Source: Vibrio sp. CAU 1672 (GTDB lineage: Bacteria; Pseudomonadota; Gammaproteobacteria; Enterobacterales; Vibrionaceae). From it: a DNA stretch of 64,000 nt. Below are positions 1 to 7,923 of this stretch, in pieces. A program made the translations under genes and the position numbers. The stretch spans positions 44,520 to 108,519 of the forward strand of contig NZ_JARHUF010000015.1 in assembly GCF_029223195.1 (NCBI RefSeq). Direction: 5' to 3'. Below the pieces are notes generated by a model. The model made no database searches. It saw only the letters and a program-made list of their open reading frames with translations, and was not told the DNA's origin. Position 1 is the stretch's first letter. Every line of letters begins with the position of its first letter.

Positions 1-101
1 GTCGCTGATTGAGTCAACGCCAGCTTGTCCGCGGCTTGACTTACACTGCCACTGTCGGCAACGGCATCAAATACCGCCAATTGTTTTAATGAATAACGCA
101 A
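1..101 (-). CDS. LysR-family transcriptional regulator, N-terminal fragment
   Basis: Only the first 33 codons lie inside the window; the gene runs off the left edge. The translation reads LRYSLKQLAVFDAVADSG and then SVSQAADKLALTQSA, the winged helix-turn-helix start of a LysR-type regulator. I chose the TTG codon at 99-101 as start because a GGAG Shine-Dalgarno (108-111 on the minus strand) sits 6 nt upstream and the frame is closed by a stop a few codons further up. It is divergent from the formate channel gene and could regulate it, but the target cannot be told from this fragment. Confidence 0.75.
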   Translation of the reverse strand, partial: MRYSLKQLAVFDAVADSGSVSQAADKLALTQSA

Positions 102-344
102 TATCTTCTCCAAATCTAATGAACATTATTCATGTCCTCCCTAAAAACGCTCTGCATCAATAAGCAATAGGGTTCATTTTACCTACCCAAAAAATCTTAT
201 CAATTAATTTGATGAGGATTCTAAAGATTATCAATTTTACCTTAACCCCCTCCCCCCTTTAGAGTGGCTATGCGGTTTGGGAACACCGCAAATTAAAATC
301 AACACTAAAGCTTTATAGAGCTTAATAATCAAGGAGTTCTAATC

Positions 345-380
345 ATGGAACCACTAGCTAAGGAGTCAACATGGCGGTGA
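345..380 (+). other. Possible 11-residue leader peptide overlapping the focA start
   Basis: An ATG at 345 with a good AAGGAG ribosome site (331-336) opens the frame MEPLAKESTWR. It ends at TGA 378-380, inside the first codons of the channel gene (ATG at 371). The overlap would allow translational coupling or leader control of the channel gene. The ORF is very short and may be chance, and the AGGAG at 361-365 also serves the downstream start. Confidence 0.3.
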
Positions 381-1822
381 CCGATTCTCAAAATCACCAG
401 TATTTTTCTCCGAAAGAAATGATGGCGGAAGCTGAGAAGTTTGCGTTAAGTAAAGCGAAAAAAACCAGCGGCATGACAATTGGCCTTGCAATGATGGCAG
501 GTGCCTTCATTGGCCTGGCATTTCTGTTTTACATTACCGTAACCACTGGAAGTGCAGGCGCTGGCTGGGGGCTAAGCCGTCTTGCCGGAGGGCTGGCATT
601 CAGCATGGGGCTGATCCTGATCGTCATCTGCGGTGGTGAGTTGTTTACCAGTTCAGTACTTTCCAGTATTTCATGGGCGAACCGGCAGATCACGTTCACC
701 AAGATGCTCTCGATCTGGGGCAAAGTTTATCTCGGCAACTTTATCGGTGCGATGCTTTTATTGTTACTCGTCACAGCTGCCGGTCTTTATCAAATGGATG
801 CTGGTCAATGGGGATTAAATGCGCTGAATATCGCGCAACACAAACTGCACCATACCCTTATTCAGGCTTTTGCTTTGGGTATTCTATGTAACCTATTGGT
901 TTGTCTGGCGATTTGGTTAACGTTTAGTTCCGCTAACGCAATGACTAAAGCCGCGATGACCATCTTGCCGGTTGCCATGTTCGTCAGTAGTGGTTTTGAA
1001 CACTGTGTGGCAAACATGTTTATGGTTCCACTGGGGATCGTCATCGCCAACTTTGCACCAGACACATTCTGGACGACCATCGGTGTCCCTGCATCTCAAT
1101 ACGCAGACTTGAATGTCAGCCACTTTATCAGCGCAAACTTAATTCCGGTAACTCTGGGTAACATCGTGGGTGGCGCTGTGTTGGTTGGCTTATCCAACTG
1201 GTGCCTCTACCGCCGGCCAGAGCTTAAGGCCGCGCAGATTGCTTCAATTACAAATACCACAAAAATAACGTCAGTTAAGGAAACTACTATGAAAAACGCC
1301 GCAGTTATTAAAGAAATAATGAACCCTAACCCACTCACTTTAAGTGCAGAAATGCCGGTAGCTACAGCCCTGGATACACTGCTGGATAACAATCTTGTTA
1401 GCGCGCCAGTTGTAGATATCGAAAACCGTTTGGTTGGCTTCTTCTCTGCACATGATGTTATGGTGGACTTATGGTGTCAGGATTACATTCCGGCTACCGA
1501 TCAGAAAGTCGTTGATCTAATGAGCCGCGACGTAGTCGCCATCGCTGCAAGTGACCGTCTGGTAGATGTGGTTGAGTTTCTGTGTATTGACAAAGAACAG
1601 CTATACCCTACATCAAGCATGGGCATTGCGACCCGGATGACTTCATTGTCTCTTGAAGAACGCGCAAAAAGCATGAAGGTCAGCAAACCACAGGTTCTGC
1701 CAATCTTAGAAAATGGCGTAATGGTAGGGATCGTAACCCGCACTCAAGTACTCAACGCCCTTCGCCCAGTTTACGGTGAGCGACTAAACTTAGTTGAAGA
1801 AAAACAACTTGAAACTGCATAA
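371..1822 (+). CDS. focA: Formate channel FocA with C-terminal CBS domain pair
   Basis: A 483-residue protein. Residues 1 to about 285 match the FNT family of pentameric inner-membrane formate/nitrite channels and are close to E. coli FocA, including GGELFTSS (88-95) and SGFEHCVANMF (207-217), whose His211 corresponds to the central conserved pore histidine. After a polar linker, residues 307-470 form two CBS repeats (IMNPNPLTLSAEMPVATAL, then VVDLMSRDVVAIAASDRLVD), a module that usually senses adenine nucleotides. E. coli FocA is only about 285 residues, so this is a channel-sensor fusion. A well-placed internal AAGGA (1277-1281) and ATG (1289) could make the CBS part separately. The SD AGGAG at 361-365 supports the 371 start. 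Confidence 0.9.
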   Translation: MAVTDSQNHQYFSPKEMMAEAEKFALSKAKKTSGMTIGLAMMAGAFIGLAFLFYITVTTGSAGAGWGLSRLAGGLAFSMGLILIVICGGELFTSSVLSSISWANRQITFTKMLSIWGKVYLGNFIGAMLLLLLVTAAGLYQMDAGQWGLNALNIAQHKLHHTLIQAFALGILCNLLVCLAIWLTFSSANAMTKAAMTILPVAMFVSSGFEHCVANMFMVPLGIVIANFAPDTFWTTIGVPASQYADLNVSHFISANLIPVTLGNIVGGAVLVGLSNWCLYRRPELKAAQIASITNTTKITSVKETTMKNAAVIKEIMNPNPLTLSAEMPVATALDTLLDNNLVSAPVVDIENRLVGFFSAHDVMVDLWCQDYIPATDQKVVDLMSRDVVAIAASDRLVDVVEFLCIDKEQLYPTSSMGIATRMTSLSLEERAKSMKVSKPQVLPILENGVMVGIVTRTQVLNALRPVYGERLNLVEEKQLETA

Positions 1823-1852
1823 CAATAACAACACTAACAATTAGCGTTGGCA

Positions 1853-1889
1853 CTAAAAAAGCGCTCTTAGTTTCTAAGAGCGCTTTCTT
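1853..1889. terminator. Bidirectional intrinsic terminator between focA and yceI
   Basis: The stem GCGCTCTTAG / CTAAGAGCGC (1861-1870 and 1874-1883) has a 3-nt loop, with an A run on the left and TTTCTT on the right. It lies between two convergent genes. Confidence 0.85.
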
Positions 1890-1905
1890 CATTGGGGGTA
1901 ACAGG

Positions 1906-2475
1906 TTACTTCTTCACACCTTCCACATGCAGCTCCATGTCGACATAGCTGGATGTCCCCATTACAGGGATATCAAAGTCAGCGAGCTCCAGGCGGGTCT
2001 GACCTAAGAATCCGGCGCGCTCCCCACCCCATGGGTCTTTACCGGCACCAACAAACTCGGCTTCAATCGTGATTGGCTTGGTCACCCCGTGCAAGGTTAG
2101 ATTACCGATCACATCCAGTTTACCATCGCCTTTATTGACCACTTTGGTGCTGTTAAAGGTCGCCTGACTGTATTTACCGGCGTCAATGAAATCTCCGCTA
2201 CGGATATGTTTGTCACGTTCGGCATGATTGGAGTCCAGGCTGGTAGTATCAACGACAACATTCACTTTCGATGCTTCAACGTTACCTTCATCAAAGGTAA
2301 AATCACCAGAGAAAGAGTTAAAACGACCCTTGATAAAGCTGTAACCTAAATGGCTGACTTTAAAGTTAATTGATGCGTGTGCGCCCTTGGTATCAATAAC
2401 GTAATCGGCAGCTTGTGCACTCATCGGCAAAGCTAGCGCGGCCGCGAGTCCGGTAACGAGTAGTGACTTTTTCAT
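1906..2475 (-). CDS. yceI: YceI-family periplasmic lipid-binding protein
   Basis: A 189-residue protein with a clear signal peptide (MKKSLLVTGLAAALALPMSA, cleavage near AQA-AD). The mature part DYVIDTKGAHASINFKVSHL is the standard opening of the YceI family, lipocalin-like beta-barrels that bind isoprenoid or quinone-like lipids. Length equals the usual size of about 190. The start at 2475 is preceded by AGGAG at a good distance; a longer in-frame extension upstream overlaps the cytochrome gene and is not needed. Its start codon overlaps the stop of the cytochrome b561 gene (ATGA), so the two are one operon, as in other Proteobacteria. The binding ligand is not evident from sequence. Confidence 0.92.
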   Translation of the reverse strand: MKKSLLVTGLAAALALPMSAQAADYVIDTKGAHASINFKVSHLGYSFIKGRFNSFSGDFTFDEGNVEASKVNVVVDTTSLDSNHAERDKHIRSGDFIDAGKYSQATFNSTKVVNKGDGKLDVIGNLTLHGVTKPITIEAEFVGAGKDPWGGERAGFLGQTRLELADFDIPVMGTSSYVDMELHVEGVKK

Positions 2476-3011
2476 TTTGAAACTCCTAACATTTTTCTTA
2501 ATGTGTTGTCTTTGTCGATAAAGTGATGTTTTAACGCTGCCAGAGCATGAACCCCAGCGAGCAGGATCAATGTCCACGCTGCATAAAAGTGGATGTCACC
2601 AGAAACATCAGATTGGTTTGGGAATACCTCGCCCGCACCTGGAACAGTAAACCAGTTGAAAACATCGATACCCCGACCATCTGAGGTAGAAATCAGATAG
2701 CCAGAAGCAAAAATCGTCAGCAATAACAGATACATCAGGCTGTGCGCAGCCTTTGCGGCAACCACCTCAAACTTCGAGCCCTCCACAGAGGGAGAAGCTG
2801 TCATATGTTTCCAGATAATCCGAACGATGGTGATTAACGCCAACAGAATACCGATAGAACGATGGTAGTCGGGTGCGGTTTTATACCATTTACTGTAATA
2901 GCCGAGATCGACCATCCACAGACCGACCGCAAATAACCCAACAATACACACCGCCGACAGCCAATGTATGCCACGTGAAACCAGATTGTAGTTTTTTACC
3001 GAAGTTCCCAT
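2472..3011 (-). CDS. yceJ: Cytochrome b561 family protein (YceJ)
   Basis: A 179-residue inner-membrane protein with four hydrophobic segments. Histidines expected to bind two b-type hemes are visible in RGIHWLSA, DYHRSIGI, KAAHSLMY and AGVHALAALKHHF. Family members move electrons between quinones and periplasmic partners. It is the first gene of the yceJ-yceI pair and overlaps yceI by 4 nt, so the YceI protein is probably its functional partner. Confidence 0.9.
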   Translation of the reverse strand: MGTSVKNYNLVSRGIHWLSAVCIVGLFAVGLWMVDLGYYSKWYKTAPDYHRSIGILLALITIVRIIWKHMTASPSVEGSKFEVVAAKAAHSLMYLLLLTIFASGYLISTSDGRGIDVFNWFTVPGAGEVFPNQSDVSGDIHFYAAWTLILLAGVHALAALKHHFIDKDNTLRKMLGVSK

Positions 3012-3174
3012 TTTGTGCTTCCCAGATACAAACCGTAGTTATTGTTAATACAAAAACAATACAATAACCAATTTACTCCATATGAAACACATTATTTACC
3101 AGCCTTTACATCAAGCCAATAGCGGTATCTCTATCAACATGTTCAAAATTTTTGATGAACCCTTCTCTCCCGAC

Positions 3175-3417
3175 TCAAACGGAGACTTCTTGCTCTATCT
3201 CATAAAGCGCATCGCTCATTTCGTACACTCGTCGCTCGATAACCTTTTTGGCCTCAGCGATCCCCAGGTTGAAATAAATCGGCCCTAACTTTTCAGTGAT
3301 AAAATCGATTAAGAATTCGCTATCAAACTGGCCGATTTCAACATTCAATTCATCTTGCATATAATCTTTAATCGCGGTTGCGATTTGTTCTTTTTGCGTT
3401 CGTTCTAGCTTGATCAT
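3175..3417 (-). CDS. DUF2164 family protein
   Basis: An 80-residue acidic protein beginning MIKLERTQKEQIATAIKDYM, with the conserved pattern DELNVEIGQFDSEFLIDFI and LGPIYFNLGIAEAKKVIERR of the DUF2164 family. No signal peptide or membrane segment. The start has a GGAG site about 6 nt upstream on the minus strand (gtaggagcaacataATG). Its function is unknown. It is a single-gene unit between yceJ and a divergent hypothetical gene. Confidence 0.82.
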   Translation of the reverse strand: MIKLERTQKEQIATAIKDYMQDELNVEIGQFDSEFLIDFITEKLGPIYFNLGIAEAKKVIERRVYEMSDALYEIEQEVSV

Positions 3418-3551
3418 TATGTTGCTCCTATACGTTGCTATCGGCGATTTATGGCGGTTAGATCAAGAAGTTGCCGTTCTTCGTTAGTCTCTTTTAAAAA
3501 GACTATGCTAACCTCTCACCGATATATTTGGTAAATGTTAAGGGATAATCT

Positions 3552-4184
3552 TTGCTGTTAGATTTGGTAATACAAAGTGTCAATGACTTTCAGAATGATT
3601 GTCTGAAACTATGTGAGAATCATTATCCCGCCGTTCACAACCAGGGGATGAGCGAGCATCATTTAGGGCTGGCCTTTTCAAGGCGCATGGAACATACGTT
3701 TAGCCACTTTGGCTATAGCAGTGTCGTAAAGCCGCTGGAGGTGTTAAACGCCCCGGATCTGCCCCATCACTACCGGATATCCTCAGAGATGGGAACCGTT
3801 TGGGTTCTTACCCACCATATGGTTAGTGCCGGCAGCGTATGTCGTAAGCATCTGCTCTCTTCTATTACCGAGTGGCAAAGTGAATATGGCTATGCACTAC
3901 AGCCAAACGACCTGCTCCTTCTTATCAGCGATCACTGGATAAGCCGCAGTAAAACCAGCCGGGAACTACTTCATTGGTGGATGGGGGAATTACCAGATCA
4001 AATCAATGAATACCATGAACAGGGTATCACCTTGTATACCAGTGATTCACAGCTAAGCCATTCTCTGGAAACTCAATTTGGTATCACCCCCTGTTACATT
4101 AAATTTGGTCATCCTCTGCGACGCTCCAACAAGCAGCAACTGGTTCGGAAATATTTACAGTTGTATGCTGTATTACAATGGTGA
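3552..4184 (+). CDS. Conserved hypothetical protein, 210 residues
   Basis: A soluble protein without signal peptide or membrane helices that I cannot assign to a family. It probably starts at TTG 3552, because TAAGGGA lies 7-8 nt upstream and no ATG lies nearby. It has many His and Trp residues (HYRISSEMGTVWVLTHHMVS, HWISRSKTSRELLHWWMGE). The frame is intact and codon use resembles its neighbours, so it is probably real and resident. Confidence 0.6.
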   Translation: MLLDLVIQSVNDFQNDCLKLCENHYPAVHNQGMSEHHLGLAFSRRMEHTFSHFGYSSVVKPLEVLNAPDLPHHYRISSEMGTVWVLTHHMVSAGSVCRKHLLSSITEWQSEYGYALQPNDLLLLISDHWISRSKTSRELLHWWMGELPDQINEYHEQGITLYTSDSQLSHSLETQFGITPCYIKFGHPLRRSNKQQLVRKYLQLYAVLQW

Positions 4185-4370
4185 GATTTCGTTACTGTGA
4201 CAAAAATGTTACCGCCAATGAGAATTGTTTGATGCGGCTCGCTAATTCTAATCACTGCTGCCAAACCTACTTGCTTATAGTACTGAGTAAAGATTAGATA
4301 GTGGCATTGAATGTCATTATCAGCTGGATATGTTTCACGATATATGCACCTGGCTTAGGTAAAATCACAT

Positions 4371-5159
4371 ATGATGGGCAGTACTCAGCTGTTAAGCTGT
4401 ATTTCTACACAAGAGGACGGACAATTTATCGCTTCCTACCGCGGGCTGACGTTGCGGAGTGTATTCCAACCCATTTATCAACGGGAACTGCAAATTATCG
4501 GCTTGGAAGCATTAGTAAGAATAGTTGATCGCAACAACCTGATGCTGCGTCCAGACTTGTTCTTTCACTCAGATGCTGTCCCTACTGCAGATAAACTCAA
4601 CGTGGAACGTTTGAGCCGTCTGATACACATTGCCAACTTCGCCCAATCCAAGTTCTCTGACCGTAAACTATTTCTCAACGTGTTACCGCAAGCGGCAGAG
4701 ATGCTGGCTAAAGATCGCAACTATTGCCAGTTGCTCCAACATTCGATTTCTCAAGCTAATCTTAAACAAGAACAAATAGTCATGGAACTAGTGGAACTGT
4801 CTGCCAGTGATGAAAGCGCTCTGCATCAAGCGACACAAAAGCTGAGCAGTAGTGGTTATTTGTTGGCAATTGATGACTATGGTGTCAATGCATCCACGAT
4901 AGAACGGGTTAAACGAGTACGCCCCCACATCATTAAAATCGATCGTTCACTGTTGCTTAAATATGAAGAAGGCGATGTCGGGCACATGATGCAAGCGCTG
5001 AAACTCGCTACTGACGTATGTTGCAAAACCGTGATTGAAGGAATTGAAACCGAACATCAACTCAGCTTAATGAAAAAACTTGGTTTCGACATGTATCAAG
5101 GCTATTTATTGGCTATGCCAGAGCCGTTAAAAGCCTTTAGCACTGCGAAGAGTGCCTAA
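4371..5159 (+). CDS. EAL-domain cyclic-di-GMP phosphodiesterase
   Basis: A 262-residue stand-alone EAL domain that hydrolyses c-di-GMP to pGpG. The active-site set is visible in order: EALVR (46-50), the Asn in LFLNVLP, the Glu in VMELVEL, the double Asp in AIDDYG, the Lys in IIKIDRS, the Glu in VIEGIET and the Gln in YQGYLLAMP. It is therefore predicted to be active. No sensory or membrane domain is attached, so its input must come from expression or a partner. Codon 1 could be either of two adjacent ATGs (4371 or 4374). Confidence 0.88.
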   Translation: MMGSTQLLSCISTQEDGQFIASYRGLTLRSVFQPIYQRELQIIGLEALVRIVDRNNLMLRPDLFFHSDAVPTADKLNVERLSRLIHIANFAQSKFSDRKLFLNVLPQAAEMLAKDRNYCQLLQHSISQANLKQEQIVMELVELSASDESALHQATQKLSSSGYLLAIDDYGVNASTIERVKRVRPHIIKIDRSLLLKYEEGDVGHMMQALKLATDVCCKTVIEGIETEHQLSLMKKLGFDMYQGYLLAMPEPLKAFSTAKSA

Positions 5160-5207
5160 AGCAGTAAATAGTCAACCAGTGCCTATCTTATCCTGAACCA
5201 AAGCCTT

Positions 5208-5324
5208 AGTTTAGAAAGCTTCCGGTTCAGAATAGTGAAAGAAACCATCGGTTCTGACCATTTAGAGACTGCGGCAGATGAATTTAATATTCACCAGATA
5301 AAAAACAAAATTGCCAATATCTGA
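5208..5324 (+). pseudogene. Degenerate IS3-family OrfA-like fragment
   Basis: A short open stretch reads FRFRIVKETIGSDHLETAAD then EFNIHQIKNKIANI, ending at TGA 5322-5324. The pattern of a helix followed by AADEFNIHxxQI resembles the helix-turn-helix of IS3-family OrfA proteins (typically ...IAxLAxEFxxHPNQIxxWK), with a few codons missing after NIH. No start codon, no OrfB and no terminal repeats are visible, so this would be a small decayed relic. Confidence 0.35.
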
Positions 5325-5393
5325 CGACCAGACAGACTAATCAACAGCCGATCTGGTGCCCCAGCAAAAAGAAATATCTTCGTATGTGGCTTA

Positions 5394-6644
5394 TCACGCC
5401 TTGTGCTTGCCACGATTCTTGTGAATCTTCATCTTGGCTTTCAATTTACGTTTCTCTGCGGAACGGCTTTTACGTCTGCCCCCGCCTCTGTCCGGCTCAA
5501 TATCTTCAATAAGACTAGGTTCAAAGCCTTCCAGCCACTGCTGGGGTAAACGATCATCAAGCAGGTTTTCGATCGCGTGGAGCAAGTACTCTTCATCCCG
5601 GCTCATGAGCGAGACTGCCAAGCCTGATTTACCGGCCCGTCCAGTACGACCTATACGGTGGACGTAGTCTTCCGCCTTAAAAGGCATGTCAAAGTTAACG
5701 ACTTGCTCAAGCTCCTGGATATCTAATCCGCGGGCCGCAACATCAGTAGCAATTAATGCCCGAACCTTACCCTGTTTAAACTCATCTAAGGCCCGTTGGC
5801 GTGCACCTTGTGATTTATCGCCATTAATTGATACCGCTTTGATCCCATCCAGTTTAAGCTCTTTGGCTAACTCGTCACTGCCTTGCTTGGTTTTAGTGAA
5901 GACCAGCACCTGTTGCCAGTTTTTGGAGCCAATTAAGTACGCCAGCAACTCGCGTTTGCGCTTTTTGTCAACAGGATACACCATTTGTTGCACCGTTTCG
6001 GCCGTGGTATTTGCTGGCGATACTTCTACTTCAGCCGGGCTATCCATCAACCAGTAGGCAAGGTTTTTGATCCGCTGTTCAAACGTGGCAGAGAATAACA
6101 TGATCTGTTTTTCTGACGGTAAGCGACGCAAAATGCGTTGTAAATCAGGCATAAAGCCCATATCTAACATGCGATCTGCTTCATCGAGGACCAACATACC
6201 AGTTTTTGAAATGTTCACGTTGCCATTGAACAAGTGATCCAACAACCGCCCGGGAGTTGCAATAAGAATATCGGCACCTTTTTCCAGGTTCTGCTGTTGA
6301 ACGCGAATGGAAGTTCCACCGTAAACACAAACAATACGCAGCTCACTGCCGGACGCATAAGCGTTAAGATTATCGAATACTTGCTGGGCTAGTTCTCGGG
6401 TAGGAACCAGAATCAACGCTTTAGGGCTACCATTGCGTTGCTGCTGTTGGACTACCTGGATAATAGGTAATCCAAACGCGGCCGTCTTTCCTGTCCCTGT
6501 CTGAGCAGCTGCAAGCAGGTCTTTACCGGCCAATAGGTGAGGGATGGCCTTTTCCTGAACCGGTGTCGGAGAGACAATATTGAGTTGATGTAATGTATCG
6601 ACCAACGTTTGTTCAATACCGAGTTCAGTAAAATTAGCAGACAT
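5394..6644 (-). CDS. DEAD-box ATP-dependent RNA helicase, RhlE-like
   Basis: A 416-residue RNA helicase. The family motifs appear in order: Q-motif region (SPTPVQEKAIP), I AAQTGTGKT, Ia PTRELAQQ, Ib TPGRLLD, II DEAD, III SAT, IV VLVFTKT, V ATDVAARGLD and VI HRIGRTGR. A basic tail (GGGRRKSRSAEKRKLKAKMK) is likely to bind RNA. Similarity around VDKKRKRELL and KNWQQVLVFT points to the RhlE/RhlB-like group rather than DeaD or SrmB. I start at 6644 (MSANF), where GAGG lies 6 nt upstream; an in-frame ATG at 6656 has no such site. Confidence 0.9.
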   Translation of the reverse strand: MSANFTELGIEQTLVDTLHQLNIVSPTPVQEKAIPHLLAGKDLLAAAQTGTGKTAAFGLPIIQVVQQQQRNGSPKALILVPTRELAQQVFDNLNAYASGSELRIVCVYGGTSIRVQQQNLEKGADILIATPGRLLDHLFNGNVNISKTGMLVLDEADRMLDMGFMPDLQRILRRLPSEKQIMLFSATFEQRIKNLAYWLMDSPAEVEVSPANTTAETVQQMVYPVDKKRKRELLAYLIGSKNWQQVLVFTKTKQGSDELAKELKLDGIKAVSINGDKSQGARQRALDEFKQGKVRALIATDVAARGLDIQELEQVVNFDMPFKAEDYVHRIGRTGRAGKSGLAVSLMSRDEEYLLHAIENLLDDRLPQQWLEGFEPSLIEDIEPDRGGGRRKSRSAEKRKLKAKMKIHKNRGKHKA

Positions 6645-6698
6645 GTGACACCTCATAAATTTGCGAGCGCAGAGTTTAGCAGAGGGTCAGGTGTCATA

Positions 6699-7316
6699 CT
6701 ACCTTTGTTCTGAAAGCGGGAGTTTTGTGAGCAAGCTGGATTGAAAATTCCCGGCTTGCAGCAATACATCCCTGTATAGTGGCGCAAAACGCTCTTCAAG
6801 CTGATTGTATTGCTTTTCCAACACTCCAAACGTGGTGGTGAGATTGGCCATTCTGTGACTTCTTTGCGACATGCGATGTAAAGCAAATTCGATATTTTCC
6901 AACTCGCGATACGACAGTAGCCAACCACCGGACCACATTTTTGCATGCAGGTTTAGAAACTTCTCAGGCAGCTCAGTACTAATCTCAGCCTCTACTCTGG
7001 CTTGTGCCGAGTCAACAAACTGTTCTAACGGTAAAGGATGATACTGTTGCCAATGCTTGGCCAGACAGTGATCCCAGAACATATCCAACGCAATAGGAGC
7101 AAATCGACGAGCTTTACCGGTAAAAAAGTGCTTACACTCTTCGACCAGCATATGCTGGTCGGTAGTACGGTCAACAAACCGATGCAGACGAATGCCGTGT
7201 TCAGTTGCGACTTGATACTGCTTGCTTGGATCTCCTTTAACAAAATCTCCAAGCAAGTTTCCCAATAACTGACTGTGGCAATGATCTGCGATGTGCAGGT
7301 GGGCGAGAAAGTTCAT
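6699..7316 (-). CDS. acpH: Acyl carrier protein phosphodiesterase (AcpH)
   Basis: A 205-residue protein beginning MNFLAHLHIADHCHSQLLGN, matching AcpH (YajB), which removes the 4'-phosphopantetheine group from holo-ACP. The HD-like metal-binding residues are visible in GDFVKGD, HGIRLHRFVDRTTD and LDMFWDHCLAKHW. Length agrees with the family (about 193-205). It lies just upstream of the helicase gene on the same strand with a gap of about 55 nt, so they may be co-transcribed. Confidence 0.88.
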   Translation of the reverse strand: MNFLAHLHIADHCHSQLLGNLLGDFVKGDPSKQYQVATEHGIRLHRFVDRTTDQHMLVEECKHFFTGKARRFAPIALDMFWDHCLAKHWQQYHPLPLEQFVDSAQARVEAEISTELPEKFLNLHAKMWSGGWLLSYRELENIEFALHRMSQRSHRMANLTTTFGVLEKQYNQLEERFAPLYRDVLLQAGNFQSSLLTKLPLSEQR

Positions 7317-7390
7317 TAGACGAATCGGTTGGTCTTGATGAACCTAGTATAACGCCTCAACCGGCGTTATGAGAATATGGTGATAGGCGC

Positions 7391-7495
7391 TTATTCGGAG
7401 TCGTCGTCAGTACTCATGTACTCTGACAAATTAATTCCGATCTCCAATGCATCCAGCATTTCTAAGCTTTCATCATTGTGGTTTTGGTCGCTCAT
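7391..7495 (-). CDS. Small acidic protein, 34 residues
   Basis: The ATG at 7493-7495 follows a near-perfect ribosome site, AAGGAGGT, 4-5 nt upstream. The 34-residue product starts MSDQNHNDESLEMLDALEIG and ends in an acidic tail (STDDDSE) before TAA. It has no signal peptide or membrane segment, and I know no family for it. The strong initiation site is the main reason to believe it is expressed. It is on the same strand as acpH and about 75 nt upstream of it. Confidence 0.55.
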   Translation of the reverse strand: MSDQNHNDESLEMLDALEIGINLSEYMSTDDDSE

Positions 7496-7923
7496 TGTGA
7501 CCTCCTTTCTGTTTACATCTCCTGAAGCGTCAGCGCTTCCATTTACTGGTCTGTGTTTGTTCTGACTGTTGAACAGAAAACCAGTGCTTCTGTTTTATAG
7601 CGTTTATATGACACATTGATGACAGGAGGAAGCAAAGTTTTAAAAAGCTATGAGCAGTATCATAAGTAACCGTTTGCCTTTTGCTCAGTGAATATTGCTG
7701 TTAATCAACCAAGTTTATACCTGGCAATAGGGGTATGCACTAAGGTGATGTTAAAAAAGCAATACTTATAGGCAGTCATTCCGTTACAGGTCGATTCACT
7801 TCACATTTATTGAATTTATATAACTAATGGTTACATAAATAGATGCGCTTTATCACGTATTTTGTTTCGATATACGCCTACCTTTGTTCAATATGTTCAC
7901 CTATCCCCCATACGGAGCATCAA
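7496..7923. other. Intergenic region before the chemoreceptor gene
   Basis: It holds the leader of the small acidic gene (minus) and the promoter region of the chemoreceptor (plus). A 6-bp hairpin GAAGCG / CGCTTC lies near 7524-7540. From about 7600 the DNA is AT-rich; I see no further gene. Confidence 0.4.

Noticed and set aside
1207..1392. Minus-strand ORF within the focA linker
   Set aside because: Shadow of the focA reading frame, without a ribosome site.
4301..4528. 75-codon ORF overlapping the EAL gene start
   Set aside because: It overlaps the EAL-domain gene in another frame, which has intact catalytic motifs.
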